From assembly GCF_001445655.1 (NCBI RefSeq), contig NZ_LNBE01000008.1, positions 1 to 64,000 on the forward strand: a DNA stretch of 64,000 bases, read 5' to 3'. Shown here in pieces: positions 18,656-27,866 of the stretch. Position 1 is the first letter of the stretch, and every line of letters begins with the position of its first letter. The notes below the pieces were generated by a model. The model was not told the origin of the DNA. It saw only the letters and a program-made list of their open reading frames with translations, and did no database searches. Made by a program: the position numbers and the translations under genes. Source of the DNA: Streptomyces roseifaciens (GTDB taxonomy: Bacteria; Actinomycetota; Actinomycetes; Streptomycetales; Streptomycetaceae).

Positions 18656-19792
18656 ATGGCTGAGCGCGATCAGGCGGTGCATCGCATTCCGGAAGTGCTC
18701 CGGGATGCCGGCTGGACGGTGTGTCTGGTCGGTGAGGAACAGTCCGGCAAGCTGGCGCAGGTGACCGCGGGGTTACGGCGCGGCCCGGATCCCTCGGGCT
18801 CGGGAAAGCTGATCACCTCCGGCTTCTCCTACTGGGGCCTGGAGTCCACCGTGGCCTGGGCCCACGCCTGCAACGACCTGTACTACCCCGTGATGCGCGA
18901 GAGCATCGCCTCCTTCAGCCGCCGCTGGCGGGGCCTGAGCGAGAGACTCCCGGACGGGCCGCTGCACTACGTGAGCCTCGGCCCCGGCACCGGCCAGAAG
19001 GACCAGGCCCTGCTGCGCTCCCTCGACAGCCGCGGCCGCTGCGGCTGCTACATACCGGTGGACGTCAGCGCCGAGATGCTGCGCCTCGCCCAGCGCGAAG
19101 CGCTGCAGCACCTGCACGTGCCCGCGGCGGACGTGCTCCCCGTCCAGCTGGACTTCTCGATGCCCGCCAACCTCGACCGGCTGGGCACCCTCATCCGCCG
19201 CACGGTCGGCAGCGAGCCCGTCGTGTACTCCCTGCTCGGCAACACCCTCGCCAACTTCGACAGCGACACCCAGCTGCTGGCGCTGCTGGCCGAGAAGCTG
19301 CTGCGCCCGCAGGACCGCTTCCTGCTGGAGGTGGCCAGCACGGCCGGGCAGGACGAGGCCGCGGCCCGCGCCGCCGCGCAGGAGTACGAGAACAGCCCGC
19401 GCTTCCGGGAGTTCGTCACCAGCGCCCTGCTGCAGTACACGGACCTGCAGATCGACATGAACAGCCTCACCTGCGAGGGCCTGGTCGAGGACGACCGGGC
19501 CCTGAAGATCAAGGTGATCTACCGCAACCGCACGGGGTCCGAGCTGCAGCTCACGCTGCCCGACCGCAGCACCGTCCGCTTCCCCGACCAGGACACCATC
19601 CGCCTCCTCCTCAGCCGCAAGTACACCCGCACCGGGCTGGAGAAGATGCTGGTGGACGCGCGGGTCACCACGGTGGGCGAGACCCACGAGGCCGGGCACA
19701 CGGCCTTCGACGGGCCCGCGTTCGGGATGACGCTGCTGCTCCTCGCCCCCGGCGACGGGACCCGGCCCGCCGGCCCCAACCCGTTCGACTGA
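18656..19792 (+). CDS. EgtD-like (histidine-specific) SAM-dependent methyltransferase
   Basis: This 378-residue protein belongs to the Methyltransf_33 family, whose best-known member EgtD trimethylates histidine in ergothioneine synthesis. The SAM-binding segments read YVSLGPGTGQKDQALL and PVDVSAEML, followed by YSLLGNTLANFD. The other ergothioneine genes (egtA, B, C, E) are absent nearby, and the C-terminal half contains an unusual YRNRTGSELQLTLPD stretch. The substrate may therefore differ. Codon 40 is TTA (18773-18775), which makes the gene a candidate bldA target. The ATG at 18656 follows a G-rich segment. Confidence 0.8.
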   Translation: MAERDQAVHRIPEVLRDAGWTVCLVGEEQSGKLAQVTAGLRRGPDPSGSGKLITSGFSYWGLESTVAWAHACNDLYYPVMRESIASFSRRWRGLSERLPDGPLHYVSLGPGTGQKDQALLRSLDSRGRCGCYIPVDVSAEMLRLAQREALQHLHVPAADVLPVQLDFSMPANLDRLGTLIRRTVGSEPVVYSLLGNTLANFDSDTQLLALLAEKLLRPQDRFLLEVASTAGQDEAAARAAAQEYENSPRFREFVTSALLQYTDLQIDMNSLTCEGLVEDDRALKIKVIYRNRTGSELQLTLPDRSTVRFPDQDTIRLLLSRKYTRTGLEKMLVDARVTTVGETHEAGHTAFDGPAFGMTLLLLAPGDGTRPAGPNPFD

Positions 19793-19804
19793 CGGCCCGG
19801 CGCC

Positions 19805-20434
19805 GTGGGGCTCCTCGGCCGGCTCAGCCGGCAGTTCTTCGCCGCCGCCACCATCGCCTGCCTGCTGGCCGCCCTCGGCATCTGCGTGTGGTGGCTGACC
19901 GTCGCCCGGGGGCGCGACGACCACTTCGAGCCCGCGGCCTCCGGGCTCGCGCTCGTCGCCGCCATCACCGGGGTCTACGCCGAGCGCCGGGCGGCGGCCC
20001 GCGAGCGGCGCGCCCAGGCGCTGTACGCCCTCGCCGACGAGCTGGTGAAGAACACCGAGCTGCTCGGCACGGGCTTCGCTCCCCTGGACCGGTTCGCGCC
20101 CCGGGCGCGCGTCTACCCCCGCCTGATGCAGTCGGCGACGGACGCCGCGCTGGTGTCCGGGGTGTTCTCCGAACCCGGGCACGGCGAGCTCGTCGCCCTG
20201 CTGCACCGCTGGCGCGACGCCGTCCACGACTTCAACCGGCGGCTGGACCTCACCGAGCTGCGCACGTACGTCTCGCGCGTGCCGCCGGAGGAGCTGCTGG
20301 CCATCGACGAGGCCATGCACCGGCCCGGCGGGCAGCTCGACGGGCTGCGGCGGCTGCGGAGCAGTGTGGAGGAGCTGCTGCGGGGGCGGTACGCGGAGCC
20401 CGGGGTCGCGGTGCGGTTGCAGCAGCCCGGCTGA
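19805..20434 (+). CDS. Hypothetical membrane protein
   Basis: This 209-residue protein has a membrane helix at about residues 12-32, another hydrophobic segment at 45-60, then a charged cytoplasmic helical domain. The GTG at 19805 is 12 bp after the methyltransferase stop, so the two are probably co-transcribed. I do not recognise the family. Confidence 0.7.
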   Translation: MGLLGRLSRQFFAAATIACLLAALGICVWWLTVARGRDDHFEPAASGLALVAAITGVYAERRAAARERRAQALYALADELVKNTELLGTGFAPLDRFAPRARVYPRLMQSATDAALVSGVFSEPGHGELVALLHRWRDAVHDFNRRLDLTELRTYVSRVPPEELLAIDEAMHRPGGQLDGLRRLRSSVEELLRGRYAEPGVAVRLQQPG

Positions 20435-20451
20435 CTGCGGCCTGACGGCAC

Positions 20452-20496
20452 GGGGCTCCGCCCCGGACCCCGGTCCTCGAACGCCGGACGGGCTGA
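20452..20496. repeat. Dispersed intergenic repeat, copy 2
   Basis: GGGGCTCCGCCCC (20452-20464) and CTCGAACGCCGGACGGGCTG within 20474-20496 repeat the unit at 6465-6531. It again lies between converging genes. Confidence 0.7.
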
Positions 20497-20521
20497 TTCT
20501 GGTCGGGGCTGCGCCTCCGGC

Positions 20522-23500
20522 CTAAGCCCCGGTCGGTACCTCCTCCGCCGGGCGCCGGTACATCCGCGTCGCCGTGATCTCGCCGTGGACGGCCTCGGCG
20601 CTCTCCTCACGCTGCGGCAGGCCCGGACGCAGGTGCTCCTCCACGCTGATGTACTTCAGGCCCGCCCTCAGGTCGGCGTCGTTGCGCAGCCGGATGACCA
20701 GCGGGAACTCGGCCAGGGCCGTGGTGTCGAACAGGCCGGTGGTGTAGAGCAGCTGGACGCCGAGCGCGTCGGCGACGGCCCGCTGGAGCTCCAGCAGGTA
20801 CGTGGCGTTGGCGCGGCCGATGGGGTTGTCGAGGAACAGGGTGCCCGCGTGGCGCTGCTTGTCGCGGCCGCGGTCGTTGCTGCGCAGCGCGGCCATGGTG
20901 CAGTACAGGGCGATGGCCGCGGTGAGCAGCTGGCCGCCGGAGAAGACGTCGCCCATCTGCCGGACCGGCACCCGCTCGGCGCGCAGCACCGCGTCGGGCT
21001 TGAGGATCTCGACGGCGACGCCGCGCGGCTGCAGGGCCGCCTGGACGCCGCGCAGGAGCAGGGACATGCCGTCGCGGCGCAGGTCGGAGTTCTTCTTGAC
21101 CGCCGAGCGGGTCGCCTCGTCGATGACCTCGCCGAGGCGCTCGGTGAGGGTGCTCTGGTCGGGGTCGTCGAAGCGGATGCGCAGGAACTCCTGGCCCGAC
21201 CACTCCCCCAGGCCCTCGGGCAGGCGCGAGAGGCGCTGGGCGGAGCGCAGGGTGGTCAGGGAGGACTCCACGAGGCCGCGCAGCCGGTCCACGATGCTGT
21301 CGCGGTTGCGCTCCAGCTGCTCCAGCTCGTCGGTCAGCACCCGCAGGCGGGGGGCGAATGCCTCGGCCCAGGCGGCGGCGTGCTCGGGCAGGGCCGCCGC
21401 GGGCAGCTCGCGGATCTGCTGGCGGGCGGGGGTGCGCACCTGCTCGTAGCGGGTGGAGTTGGCGTGCCGGACGAGGACGTCGCTCGCCTCGCGGACCGCG
21501 GACTCGGCGGCCGACAGGTCGCCGGCGCAGCCGCGCAGGGAGCGGCGGGCCTCGGCCGCGGCCTGGCGGGCCTCCTCCAGGCCGCCGGCGTACGGCTCGG
21601 GCTGCTCGGCGTCGTCCTCGGGGGAGTTGTCGCGCAGGAGGTCGCGCAGGAGGGCCGCGGTGTCGTCGAAGCCGGTGGCGGCGTCCTCGGCGGCGCGGTG
21701 GGCGCGCAGCAGGTCGCTGTGGGCGGTGCGGGCGCGCTCCAGGGCGTCGGTGCGGGCGGCGAGTTCGCCGGTGGCGGTGCGCAGGAGCTCCTTGGCGCGG
21801 TCGGCGTCGCCGGGGACGAGCTCCTCGGGGAGCTCGGTGTGGGCGTCGCCGTCGGCGGGGGCGAGGCGCTCGGCCTCGCCGCGCAGCCGGCCCAGCTGCT
21901 CGCTGGCCGCGGAGGCGCGGCTCTCCAGCATCTGGACGAGCTCCTCGGCGCGGGCCGCGGCGGCCTGCCGGGAGGGCCCGTCGGCGCCCTCGGTGCCCTC
22001 CAGGAGCTGGGCGGCGCGGGTGCGCACCTTGTTGGTGAGGCGGTCGAGCTCGTTGCGGGCGGCGCTCTCGTCGCTCTCGGCGCGGGCCTGCTCGGCGCGC
22101 AGGTCGGCGCCGACGCCGACCTTCTCGTAGACCTGGGAGGCGGCGCGGTAGGCCTCGCGCAGGGCGGGCAGGGAGGCGGTGGGGGGCTCGCTCGCCTCGG
22201 GGACCTCGTCGGGGGCGCCGGCGATCTCCGCGCGCTCGGCGCGCAGGGCGCGAGCGGTGCGGCGGGCGTCGTCGGCGGCGCGCTGGGCGGCGCGGCGGTC
22301 CTCGTCGGCGGCGCGGGCGCGGGCGGCCTCGCCGGCCAGCTCGGCGAGGCGGCCGGCGGGGCAGCCGGCGCGCCAGGAGGCGAGGCGGGCGGCGAGGGTG
22401 CGGTCACCGGCGAGGCGGGCCGCTATGGCACGGATCTCCTCGTCGCGGGCGAGGGAGCGCTCGCGCAGGGTGTGCCGCTCCTCGTCGGCCGCGCGCTCGT
22501 CGTGCATGGCGGGGTTGGGGGCCACGAGGAAGACGCCGGCGTCCTGGCGGCCCGCCTCCGGTACGGGGGCGAGCAGGGCCTCGGACGTGCCGACGGCGAG
22601 GGCGGAGCGGGGCAGCAGGGAGGCCGCGTCCAGCACCTCGCGGGCCCGGGCGTGGGAGTCGGTGTCGGTGATGACGACGCCGTCGACGAGCTCGGGGCGG
22701 GCCGCGAGGACGGCGGCGTGCCGGGCCGGGTCGACGGCCTGGGCGAGGTAGCGCCAGCCGGGCAGCGCGGGGATGCCGTGCTCGCCGAGGTACTCCACGG
22801 CCGCGAGGACGTCGGGGCGGGGCGGCAGCAGGCCGCCGTCGCCGAGGGCGCCGAGGATGCGGGAGTCGTCGGCGGCGGCGGTGCGCAGGTCGAACAGGTG
22901 CCGCTCGGAGGAAGCGACGCTGTCGTCGAGCAGCTCGCGCAGCGCGTCGGCGTTGCGGTCGAGTTCCTCGGCGGTCAGCGGGCCGGACCCGGCGCGGCGG
23001 GGGGCGGGCGCCCGGTCGTCGGCGTCGCGGCGGCGGGCGGCCGCCCGGACGGCGCCGGGGTAGTACGGGGCCTCGTCGTCCGGCGCGTCCTCGGCGGAGC
23101 GGCGGGGGGCGGGCGGGCGGCCGTGGCCGGTCTCGGTGCGCTGGCCGGGCACCTGGCCGGAGGCGGCCGGCTCGGGCAGGCCCAGCAGCTCGATGAGGCG
23201 CTGCTCGGCGCCGATGGACTCGGCGGCGCGGCGCTCGGCGTCGTGGGCGGATTCGGCGGCGGTGGCGGCGTCCGCGGCGCGGGCGGCGGCCAGCTCGGCG
23301 CGGCTCTCGGCGGCGGCCGTCTCCTTGGCCGCGTCGGCGGCCTGACGGGCGGTCTCCCGCGCGGACTCGTACGCGGCGACGGCCGGCTTCTCGGCGTCGC
23401 TGGCGGCGAGGGCGGCGCGGGCCGGGTCGGCGTCGTCGTCGATCCAGCCGGCGCGGACGGCCTCGGCGGTCTCCTGCTCGACCTCGGCCAGGCGCTGGCG

Positions 23501-25006
23501 CAGGTGGCCGGATTCGCTGCGGGCGCGCTGGGCCTCGGTGGCGGCCGCGGTGGCGTCGCGGTGGGCGGCCTCGCTCGCCTCCTGGAGGGCGGCGGAGCGC
23601 TCCTCCTCCTCGTTGGCGCGCTGCTCGCCGGTCCCGGCGGCGGTGTTGAGGGCCCGTACGAGCTCGGTGGCGGCCTGGGCGCGGGCGGCCAGCGCCGGGG
23701 CGGCGTCGCGCTCGGCCTCGCGGATGGCGGCGGCGACGCGCGCGGAGCGGTCGGCGGCGGCGCGGTGGCGCAGGACGGTCTCGGCGGCCTGCCAGGCGGA
23801 GTGCAGGGTGCGGGCGTCGTTGAGCTCGCGGCGCTGGGCGGCGGCGGCCTTCTCGGCCGCGGCCAGGGCCAGGGAGGCGTGCCGGTAGGCGATCTCGGCG
23901 GCGACCAGGGAGCTGCGGCCGCGCCCGGTCTCGGCGTCGGTGACGGCGTGGGCCGCGGCGGCGACCTGCTCGGCCAGCTCGCCGGCCCGGCCGCGCTCCT
24001 CGAAGGCACGGGCGGACAGGCGGCGGGCGAGGCCGCGGGTGCGGCGCTCGGAGCCGGCGTGCACGCCGCGGGCCTGCTCGCGCTTGACGGCCGCGTCGGC
24101 GATGCGCGACAGCAGGTCGAGGGAGCCGGCGGTGAAGTCCCGCTCGGCGGTGAGCTCGGCGCGGCGGCCGAGCTTGTGGGCGAAGCCGTGCACGAGGTCG
24201 GCGAGGCCGTCGGTGTCGCGGGTGTCGGTGACCGCGCGCAGCAGCAGGTCGGTGAAGTCCGAGTCGTTCTTGACGGCGAAGAGGCCGGCGGCCTCGCCCT
24301 CGTCGGCGTTCATCTCGCGCTGGTAGCGGAAGAGTTCGGGGTCCAGGCCGAGCTCGCCCAGGTGCTCGTTCCAGCGCTCGTGGATCTCCTCCCAGACCAC
24401 GTCCAGGTGGGGGTAGGCCTTGCCGGCCTCGGTGAGGGCGTCGCGGAAGCCCTTCATCGTGCGGCGGCGGCCGCGTGCACCGGAGGTGCCGTCGGCGGCG
24501 GAGCGCATCGCGCTGGACTCGGCGACGGGCAGCGCGTCCAGGCTCAGGCCCGGGCCGGGGCGGAAGGAGTACCAGGCCTCGGCGAACTTGCGCGGGTCGT
24601 TGGAGACCTGGCGGCCGCGCCACTCGCTGACCTTGCCGACGACGATGGTCTCGCCCGTCAGGACGTGCTGCCACTCCAGGGCCACGTGCCCGCAGTCGTC
24701 CGCCAGCAGGAACTTGCGCAGCACGCCGGAGCTGGCGCCGCCCAGGGTGTTGCGGTGGCCGGGCAGCATGACCGAGAAGATGAGCTTGAGGAGGACGGAC
24801 TTGCCGCCGCCGTTCTCCAGGAAGAGCACGCCGGCCGGGGCGGGGCGGCGCGGCGGGCCGACGGGCTCCTCCTCGAAGAACTCCGCCTGCGTCGGCGCGG
24901 GCGTGGGCACGGGCGCGCCCACGCCCCGGAGGTCCAGCACGGTGTCGGCGTAGCGCGCACCGGCGGGCCCGATGGAGTAGAGGCGGACCCGGGACAGCTC
25001 GTACAT
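20522..25006 (-). CDS. SMC-like coiled-coil ATPase (MukB/JetC-type)
   Basis: This 1494-residue protein has SMC architecture. An N-terminal P-loop segment FLENGGGKSVLL (residues 62-73) is followed by a long alanine/glutamate/arginine-rich coiled coil. A central globular hinge (around residues 700-850, with GWRYLAQAVDPARHAAVL) and a second coiled coil come next. The head's C-terminal half carries FSGGQ (1355-1359) and the Walker B strand TLFLDNPIG (1389-1397). Two deviations stand out: Leu replaces the first P-loop glycine, and Asn follows the Walker B Asp where SMC ATPases have the catalytic Glu. It starts 30 bp after the gene for a MukE-like partner. It probably forms a DNA-extruding complex with its two neighbours. 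Confidence 0.85.
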   Translation of the reverse strand: MYELSRVRLYSIGPAGARYADTVLDLRGVGAPVPTPAPTQAEFFEEEPVGPPRRPAPAGVLFLENGGGKSVLLKLIFSVMLPGHRNTLGGASSGVLRKFLLADDCGHVALEWQHVLTGETIVVGKVSEWRGRQVSNDPRKFAEAWYSFRPGPGLSLDALPVAESSAMRSAADGTSGARGRRRTMKGFRDALTEAGKAYPHLDVVWEEIHERWNEHLGELGLDPELFRYQREMNADEGEAAGLFAVKNDSDFTDLLLRAVTDTRDTDGLADLVHGFAHKLGRRAELTAERDFTAGSLDLLSRIADAAVKREQARGVHAGSERRTRGLARRLSARAFEERGRAGELAEQVAAAAHAVTDAETGRGRSSLVAAEIAYRHASLALAAAEKAAAAQRRELNDARTLHSAWQAAETVLRHRAAADRSARVAAAIREAERDAAPALAARAQAATELVRALNTAAGTGEQRANEEEERSAALQEASEAAHRDATAAATEAQRARSESGHLRQRLAEVEQETAEAVRAGWIDDDADPARAALAASDAEKPAVAAYESARETARQAADAAKETAAAESRAELAAARAADAATAAESAHDAERRAAESIGAEQRLIELLGLPEPAASGQVPGQRTETGHGRPPAPRRSAEDAPDDEAPYYPGAVRAAARRRDADDRAPAPRRAGSGPLTAEELDRNADALRELLDDSVASSERHLFDLRTAAADDSRILGALGDGGLLPPRPDVLAAVEYLGEHGIPALPGWRYLAQAVDPARHAAVLAARPELVDGVVITDTDSHARAREVLDAASLLPRSALAVGTSEALLAPVPEAGRQDAGVFLVAPNPAMHDERAADEERHTLRERSLARDEEIRAIAARLAGDRTLAARLASWRAGCPAGRLAELAGEAARARAADEDRRAAQRAADDARRTARALRAERAEIAGAPDEVPEASEPPTASLPALREAYRAASQVYEKVGVGADLRAEQARAESDESAARNELDRLTNKVRTRAAQLLEGTEGADGPSRQAAAARAEELVQMLESRASAASEQLGRLRGEAERLAPADGDAHTELPEELVPGDADRAKELLRTATGELAARTDALERARTAHSDLLRAHRAAEDAATGFDDTAALLRDLLRDNSPEDDAEQPEPYAGGLEEARQAAAEARRSLRGCAGDLSAAESAVREASDVLVRHANSTRYEQVRTPARQQIRELPAAALPEHAAAWAEAFAPRLRVLTDELEQLERNRDSIVDRLRGLVESSLTTLRSAQRLSRLPEGLGEWSGQEFLRIRFDDPDQSTLTERLGEVIDEATRSAVKKNSDLRRDGMSLLLRGVQAALQPRGVAVEILKPDAVLRAERVPVRQMGDVFSGGQLLTAAIALYCTMAALRSNDRGRDKQRHAGTLFLDNPIGRANATYLLELQRAVADALGVQLLYTTGLFDTTALAEFPLVIRLRNDADLRAGLKYISVEEHLRPGLPQREESAEAVHGEITATRMYRRPAEEVPTGA

Positions 25007-25036
25007 GGCGGACTCTCGTGTGTGGCGGGACGGTGG

Positions 25037-25969
25037 TCAGGCGGAGTGGCTGTGCTGGTTCTCGAAGAAGGGCAGGCCGGCGTCGGCGACGAGGTCGAGG
25101 GCGTCGGCCCCGTCCGGCGGGAGGAGGGTCGCGCTGCCGTCGCCCACGGGCACGATGCCGAGCTCCAGCAGCTCGGCCATGGCGGCGGTGCCGGCCATGT
25201 CGCGGACCTGGAGCTGGTAGCGGGCCGTGGTGCGGTAGGCGCCGCCGGCGTCGTCGCCGGTGCGCTGCAGGAAGCCGGAGTCGACGAGGAAGGCGACGGC
25301 CTTGGCGATGATGCCGGTGGTGGATCCGGCGAGGCGGCGGGCGTCCTTGGTGGCGCCGGTCGCGCTGCGGCGGGCGTAGACCCGCCAGGCGGCCTCCAGG
25401 CCGGGGGCGTCCGTCGTCGGGTCGGTGTTCTCGCCCTGCTCGGCGGCGCGCTCCTCCAGGCGGCGGCACGCCTGCCGGACGAACGCGTCCACGCCGTTGA
25501 CCGTGAGCCGGCCGATGTAGCCGTCGTCGGCCAGGTCCTCCGGGCGCGGGAAGGCAAGGGCGGCGACCGCGAGGTGGGCGAGGCCGTGCAGGAAGCGGTC
25601 GCCGGAGTCGACGGTGGCGCGGCGGGCGTAGTCGCCCATGCGGACGGCGAAGACGGAGTCCTCCGCGGCGGTCACGGCCATGCCGGCGCGCGTGGACACC
25701 TCCAGGACGATCAAACCGAGACCGGCCGCGACGGCGTCCGCGAGGCGCGCGAACGCGGGGTCGTCGCGGTGGCGGCGGAGCAGCTCGGCGTACTCGGCGT
25801 CCCGCGCGGGCACGAGCTTGGGCTGCAGCCCGAAGGCGATGAGGCGCGCGGCGTCGGCGGCGTCCGCCGGGGTCACGGTGCCGGTGCCGCCGGTGGCGGG
25901 TGCCTCGCCGCTCTCGGGTTCGCCCGTGCCGGGCTCGTCGGCCGGGGCCTCGGCGTCGTACTCAGTCAC
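25037..25969 (-). CDS. Putative MukE/JetB-like subunit of the SMC complex
   Basis: This 310-residue soluble protein lies between the larger non-SMC gene and the SMC-like gene on the same strand. It begins with an acidic disordered tail (about residues 1-35) and continues as helical winged-helix-type domains, for example AVAFLVDSGFLQRTGDDAGG. The MukE/JetB assignment rests on size, gene order and this wHTH-like segment. The sequence itself is not diagnostic to me. GTG 25969 has AGGAGA ahead. The frame stays open another 97 codons upstream, but that part is compositionally unlike coding DNA. Confidence 0.7.
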   Translation of the reverse strand: MTEYDAEAPADEPGTGEPESGEAPATGGTGTVTPADAADAARLIAFGLQPKLVPARDAEYAELLRRHRDDPAFARLADAVAAGLGLIVLEVSTRAGMAVTAAEDSVFAVRMGDYARRATVDSGDRFLHGLAHLAVAALAFPRPEDLADDGYIGRLTVNGVDAFVRQACRRLEERAAEQGENTDPTTDAPGLEAAWRVYARRSATGATKDARRLAGSTTGIIAKAVAFLVDSGFLQRTGDDAGGAYRTTARYQLQVRDMAGTAAMAELLELGIVPVGDGSATLLPPDGADALDLVADAGLPFFENQHSHSA

Positions 25970-26275
25970 GGTGTGCTTCTCCTGCGGAAGAGGTCGTGCG
26001 GTGGGTTCGGCACCGCCGGGATGCGCCGTCGCGGCTGGTCGCCATCGCGGCGGAGGGGCAAGCCCGGCTTCCCGGGAAGGCGTCGTCGACCGTTGCGGCC
26101 GCGAGGCTCTCCGTGCCGGTACGGCTGCCGGTGCCTTCTTTCCCGCCGCAACGGCGAGGAGACGTACGGTGCGGCCCGGCGGTGCCGGGACGGCTGCAAG
26201 CCGTCGGCGTCGCCCACGGGCGAGCCGCGATGCCGAGCCGGGCGCAACCCCGGGCCGCACGCCGCAGGCGCCCCG
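25970..26275. other. 306-bp spacer inside the SMC-like operon
   Basis: This gap separates the first and second genes of an otherwise tight operon. Several frames, including that of the downstream gene, are open across it, but codon bias is poor and no ribosome binding site is seen. It may hold an internal promoter or be the remnant of a lost gene. Confidence 0.4.
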
Positions 26276-27799
26276 TCATGACGCCTCCGCGCGGTCCGCC
26301 GCCATGCCGGCCGCGTCCAGGAGGGCCGTGCCGACGATGAGGTCGGCGCCGCCGAATTCGGGGTCGTCGAGGACCGTGCCGTCGTCGACGGCGAAGAGCA
26401 GGGACTGCTCGCCCTGGCGGTAGGCCGTGCCGACCGCGGGGCTCGCGGCGTGGACGGCGAGGAGGGCGACGAGGTAGGGCAGTTCGGGGTCGCGGCGGCG
26501 GGCCTCGGCGAGGAGGCCGGAGAGGCGCCGCGGGGCGTCGGGCGGCAGGGTGAGCAGCTCCATGGCGCTCGCCAGCTGCTCCTCGCTGAAGCGGCTGTCG
26601 TCCGGCGTGGCGATGAGGTCCGGCTCGGGCATCTCCGCCCCGAGGTGCTCCCGCTCGGCGGGCGGGGTGAGCAGCATGTCGACGAGGTCGCCGACGCGGA
26701 CGGAGACGGGCGTGCGCAGGCCCGTGCCGCGGGCGAAGAAGGCGTCGGTGACGCGCCCGGCCTGCTCCAGCGGCAGCGGCAGCACGGGGGCGAGGAGCTG
26801 CCCGTAGAGGTCGAGGCCGGCCCGGCCGGCGGAGGTGGCGAACGCCTGCCGGTCCTGCTCGGCGCGGAACAGCGGCCCGGCCTCCAGCAGGCGGGACTGC
26901 AGCTGGGTGTGGCGGCGGATGCAGTCCTTGACGATGTCGACGAGCTCGGCGGCGCGCCGCTTGTTCTCGGGCTCCTCGGCCTCGTCGCGCGCCTTGCGGA
27001 TGTTGGTGAGGATCGCGTTCTCGTGGCGGTAGCGGTCGGCGACGTGGTCGAGCGCTTCGGCGATCATGTCGGGAACGGCCCGCAGCCAGTCGACGGCGCG
27101 GACGTTGCGCCGGGTGGCGTCGAGGGTCTTGCGGAGGGTCTCCGCGTACTGCACGGTCCGGTAGCGGGCCTGCTCGGCGGCGAGCTGGGCGTCGGCGAGG
27201 CGGCCCCGGCTGATGAGGACCTCCAGCTTCACCTCGGCGGCGATCTGGGCGCTGGTGACGTCGGTGTCGAGGGCGCCGACGAGGACGTTGACGGCCTCGT
27301 CGGTGGTGCGGAGGAAGACGGTGCCGCCGGGCCCGGGCACCTCCTCGACGAGCTTGAAGTCGTAGTCGCGCCGGACGTAGACGCCGTCGGCCCCGAAGGT
27401 GCCGTAGACGGCGCGGAAGCCGCGGTCGACGCTGCCGACGTTGATGAGGTTCTCCAGGACCCAGCGGGCCACCCGCTCGTGCTCGGCCTGCGGGCGCCCG
27501 GGGGCCTGTGCGGCGACGCGCGGCTGCAGCCGGGCCACTATCTGCTCGTGGTCGGCGCCGGTGTCGAAGTCCATGTTGAGCGTGACCAGGTCGATGGCGG
27601 CGAGCGCCACCTCCGCCATGGCGTAGACGCCGTACTCGCCCGCGAGGTTGGCCTTGCGCGCGTCCAGGTCGTGCAGCGGCGCGGTGCAGGCGAGCGCGCG
27701 CAGGCGGCGGGCCAGGCCCTCGTCGGCGGCCGGGCCCGGTGCCGGCCGCGACGGCCCGTTGAGCTGGGGCGGAGCGGCCGCCGGGGCTGGAGAAGTCAC
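26276..27799 (-). CDS. Putative MukF/JetA-like kleisin subunit of the SMC complex
   Basis: This 507-residue soluble, mostly helical protein is the first gene of the operon. The N-terminal third contains MAEVALAAIDLVTLNMDFDT, compatible with a winged-helix dimer. A long helical middle (RYRTVQYAETLRKTLDATRR onward) could be the kleisin linker, and a C-terminal helical domain follows. Gene order (large helical, small, SMC) matches MukFEB and JetABC. The start is GTG at 27799. It lacks a Shine-Dalgarno, but a TACTCT -10-like box sits 7 nt upstream, so a leaderless mRNA is possible. Assignment to the kleisin class is inference. Confidence 0.68.
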   Translation of the reverse strand: MTSPAPAAAPPQLNGPSRPAPGPAADEGLARRLRALACTAPLHDLDARKANLAGEYGVYAMAEVALAAIDLVTLNMDFDTGADHEQIVARLQPRVAAQAPGRPQAEHERVARWVLENLINVGSVDRGFRAVYGTFGADGVYVRRDYDFKLVEEVPGPGGTVFLRTTDEAVNVLVGALDTDVTSAQIAAEVKLEVLISRGRLADAQLAAEQARYRTVQYAETLRKTLDATRRNVRAVDWLRAVPDMIAEALDHVADRYRHENAILTNIRKARDEAEEPENKRRAAELVDIVKDCIRRHTQLQSRLLEAGPLFRAEQDRQAFATSAGRAGLDLYGQLLAPVLPLPLEQAGRVTDAFFARGTGLRTPVSVRVGDLVDMLLTPPAEREHLGAEMPEPDLIATPDDSRFSEEQLASAMELLTLPPDAPRRLSGLLAEARRRDPELPYLVALLAVHAASPAVGTAYRQGEQSLLFAVDDGTVLDDPEFGGADLIVGTALLDAAGMAADRAEAS

Positions 27800-27866
27800 G
27801 TCGCACAGAGTAGGCGGTCGCACGGACAACGGACGAAACGGCACGGGCGGAATGTCCGCCACGTCC

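Noticed and set aside
20585..26281. 1898-codon forward open frame opposite the SMC-like operon
   Set aside because: Third-position GC creates long antisense frames. The reverse strand carries Walker and FSGGQ motifs and ribosome binding sites.
20522..27799. Complete Wadjet defence system
   Set aside because: No jetD-like nuclease is adjacent, and the non-SMC subunits are assigned by architecture only.
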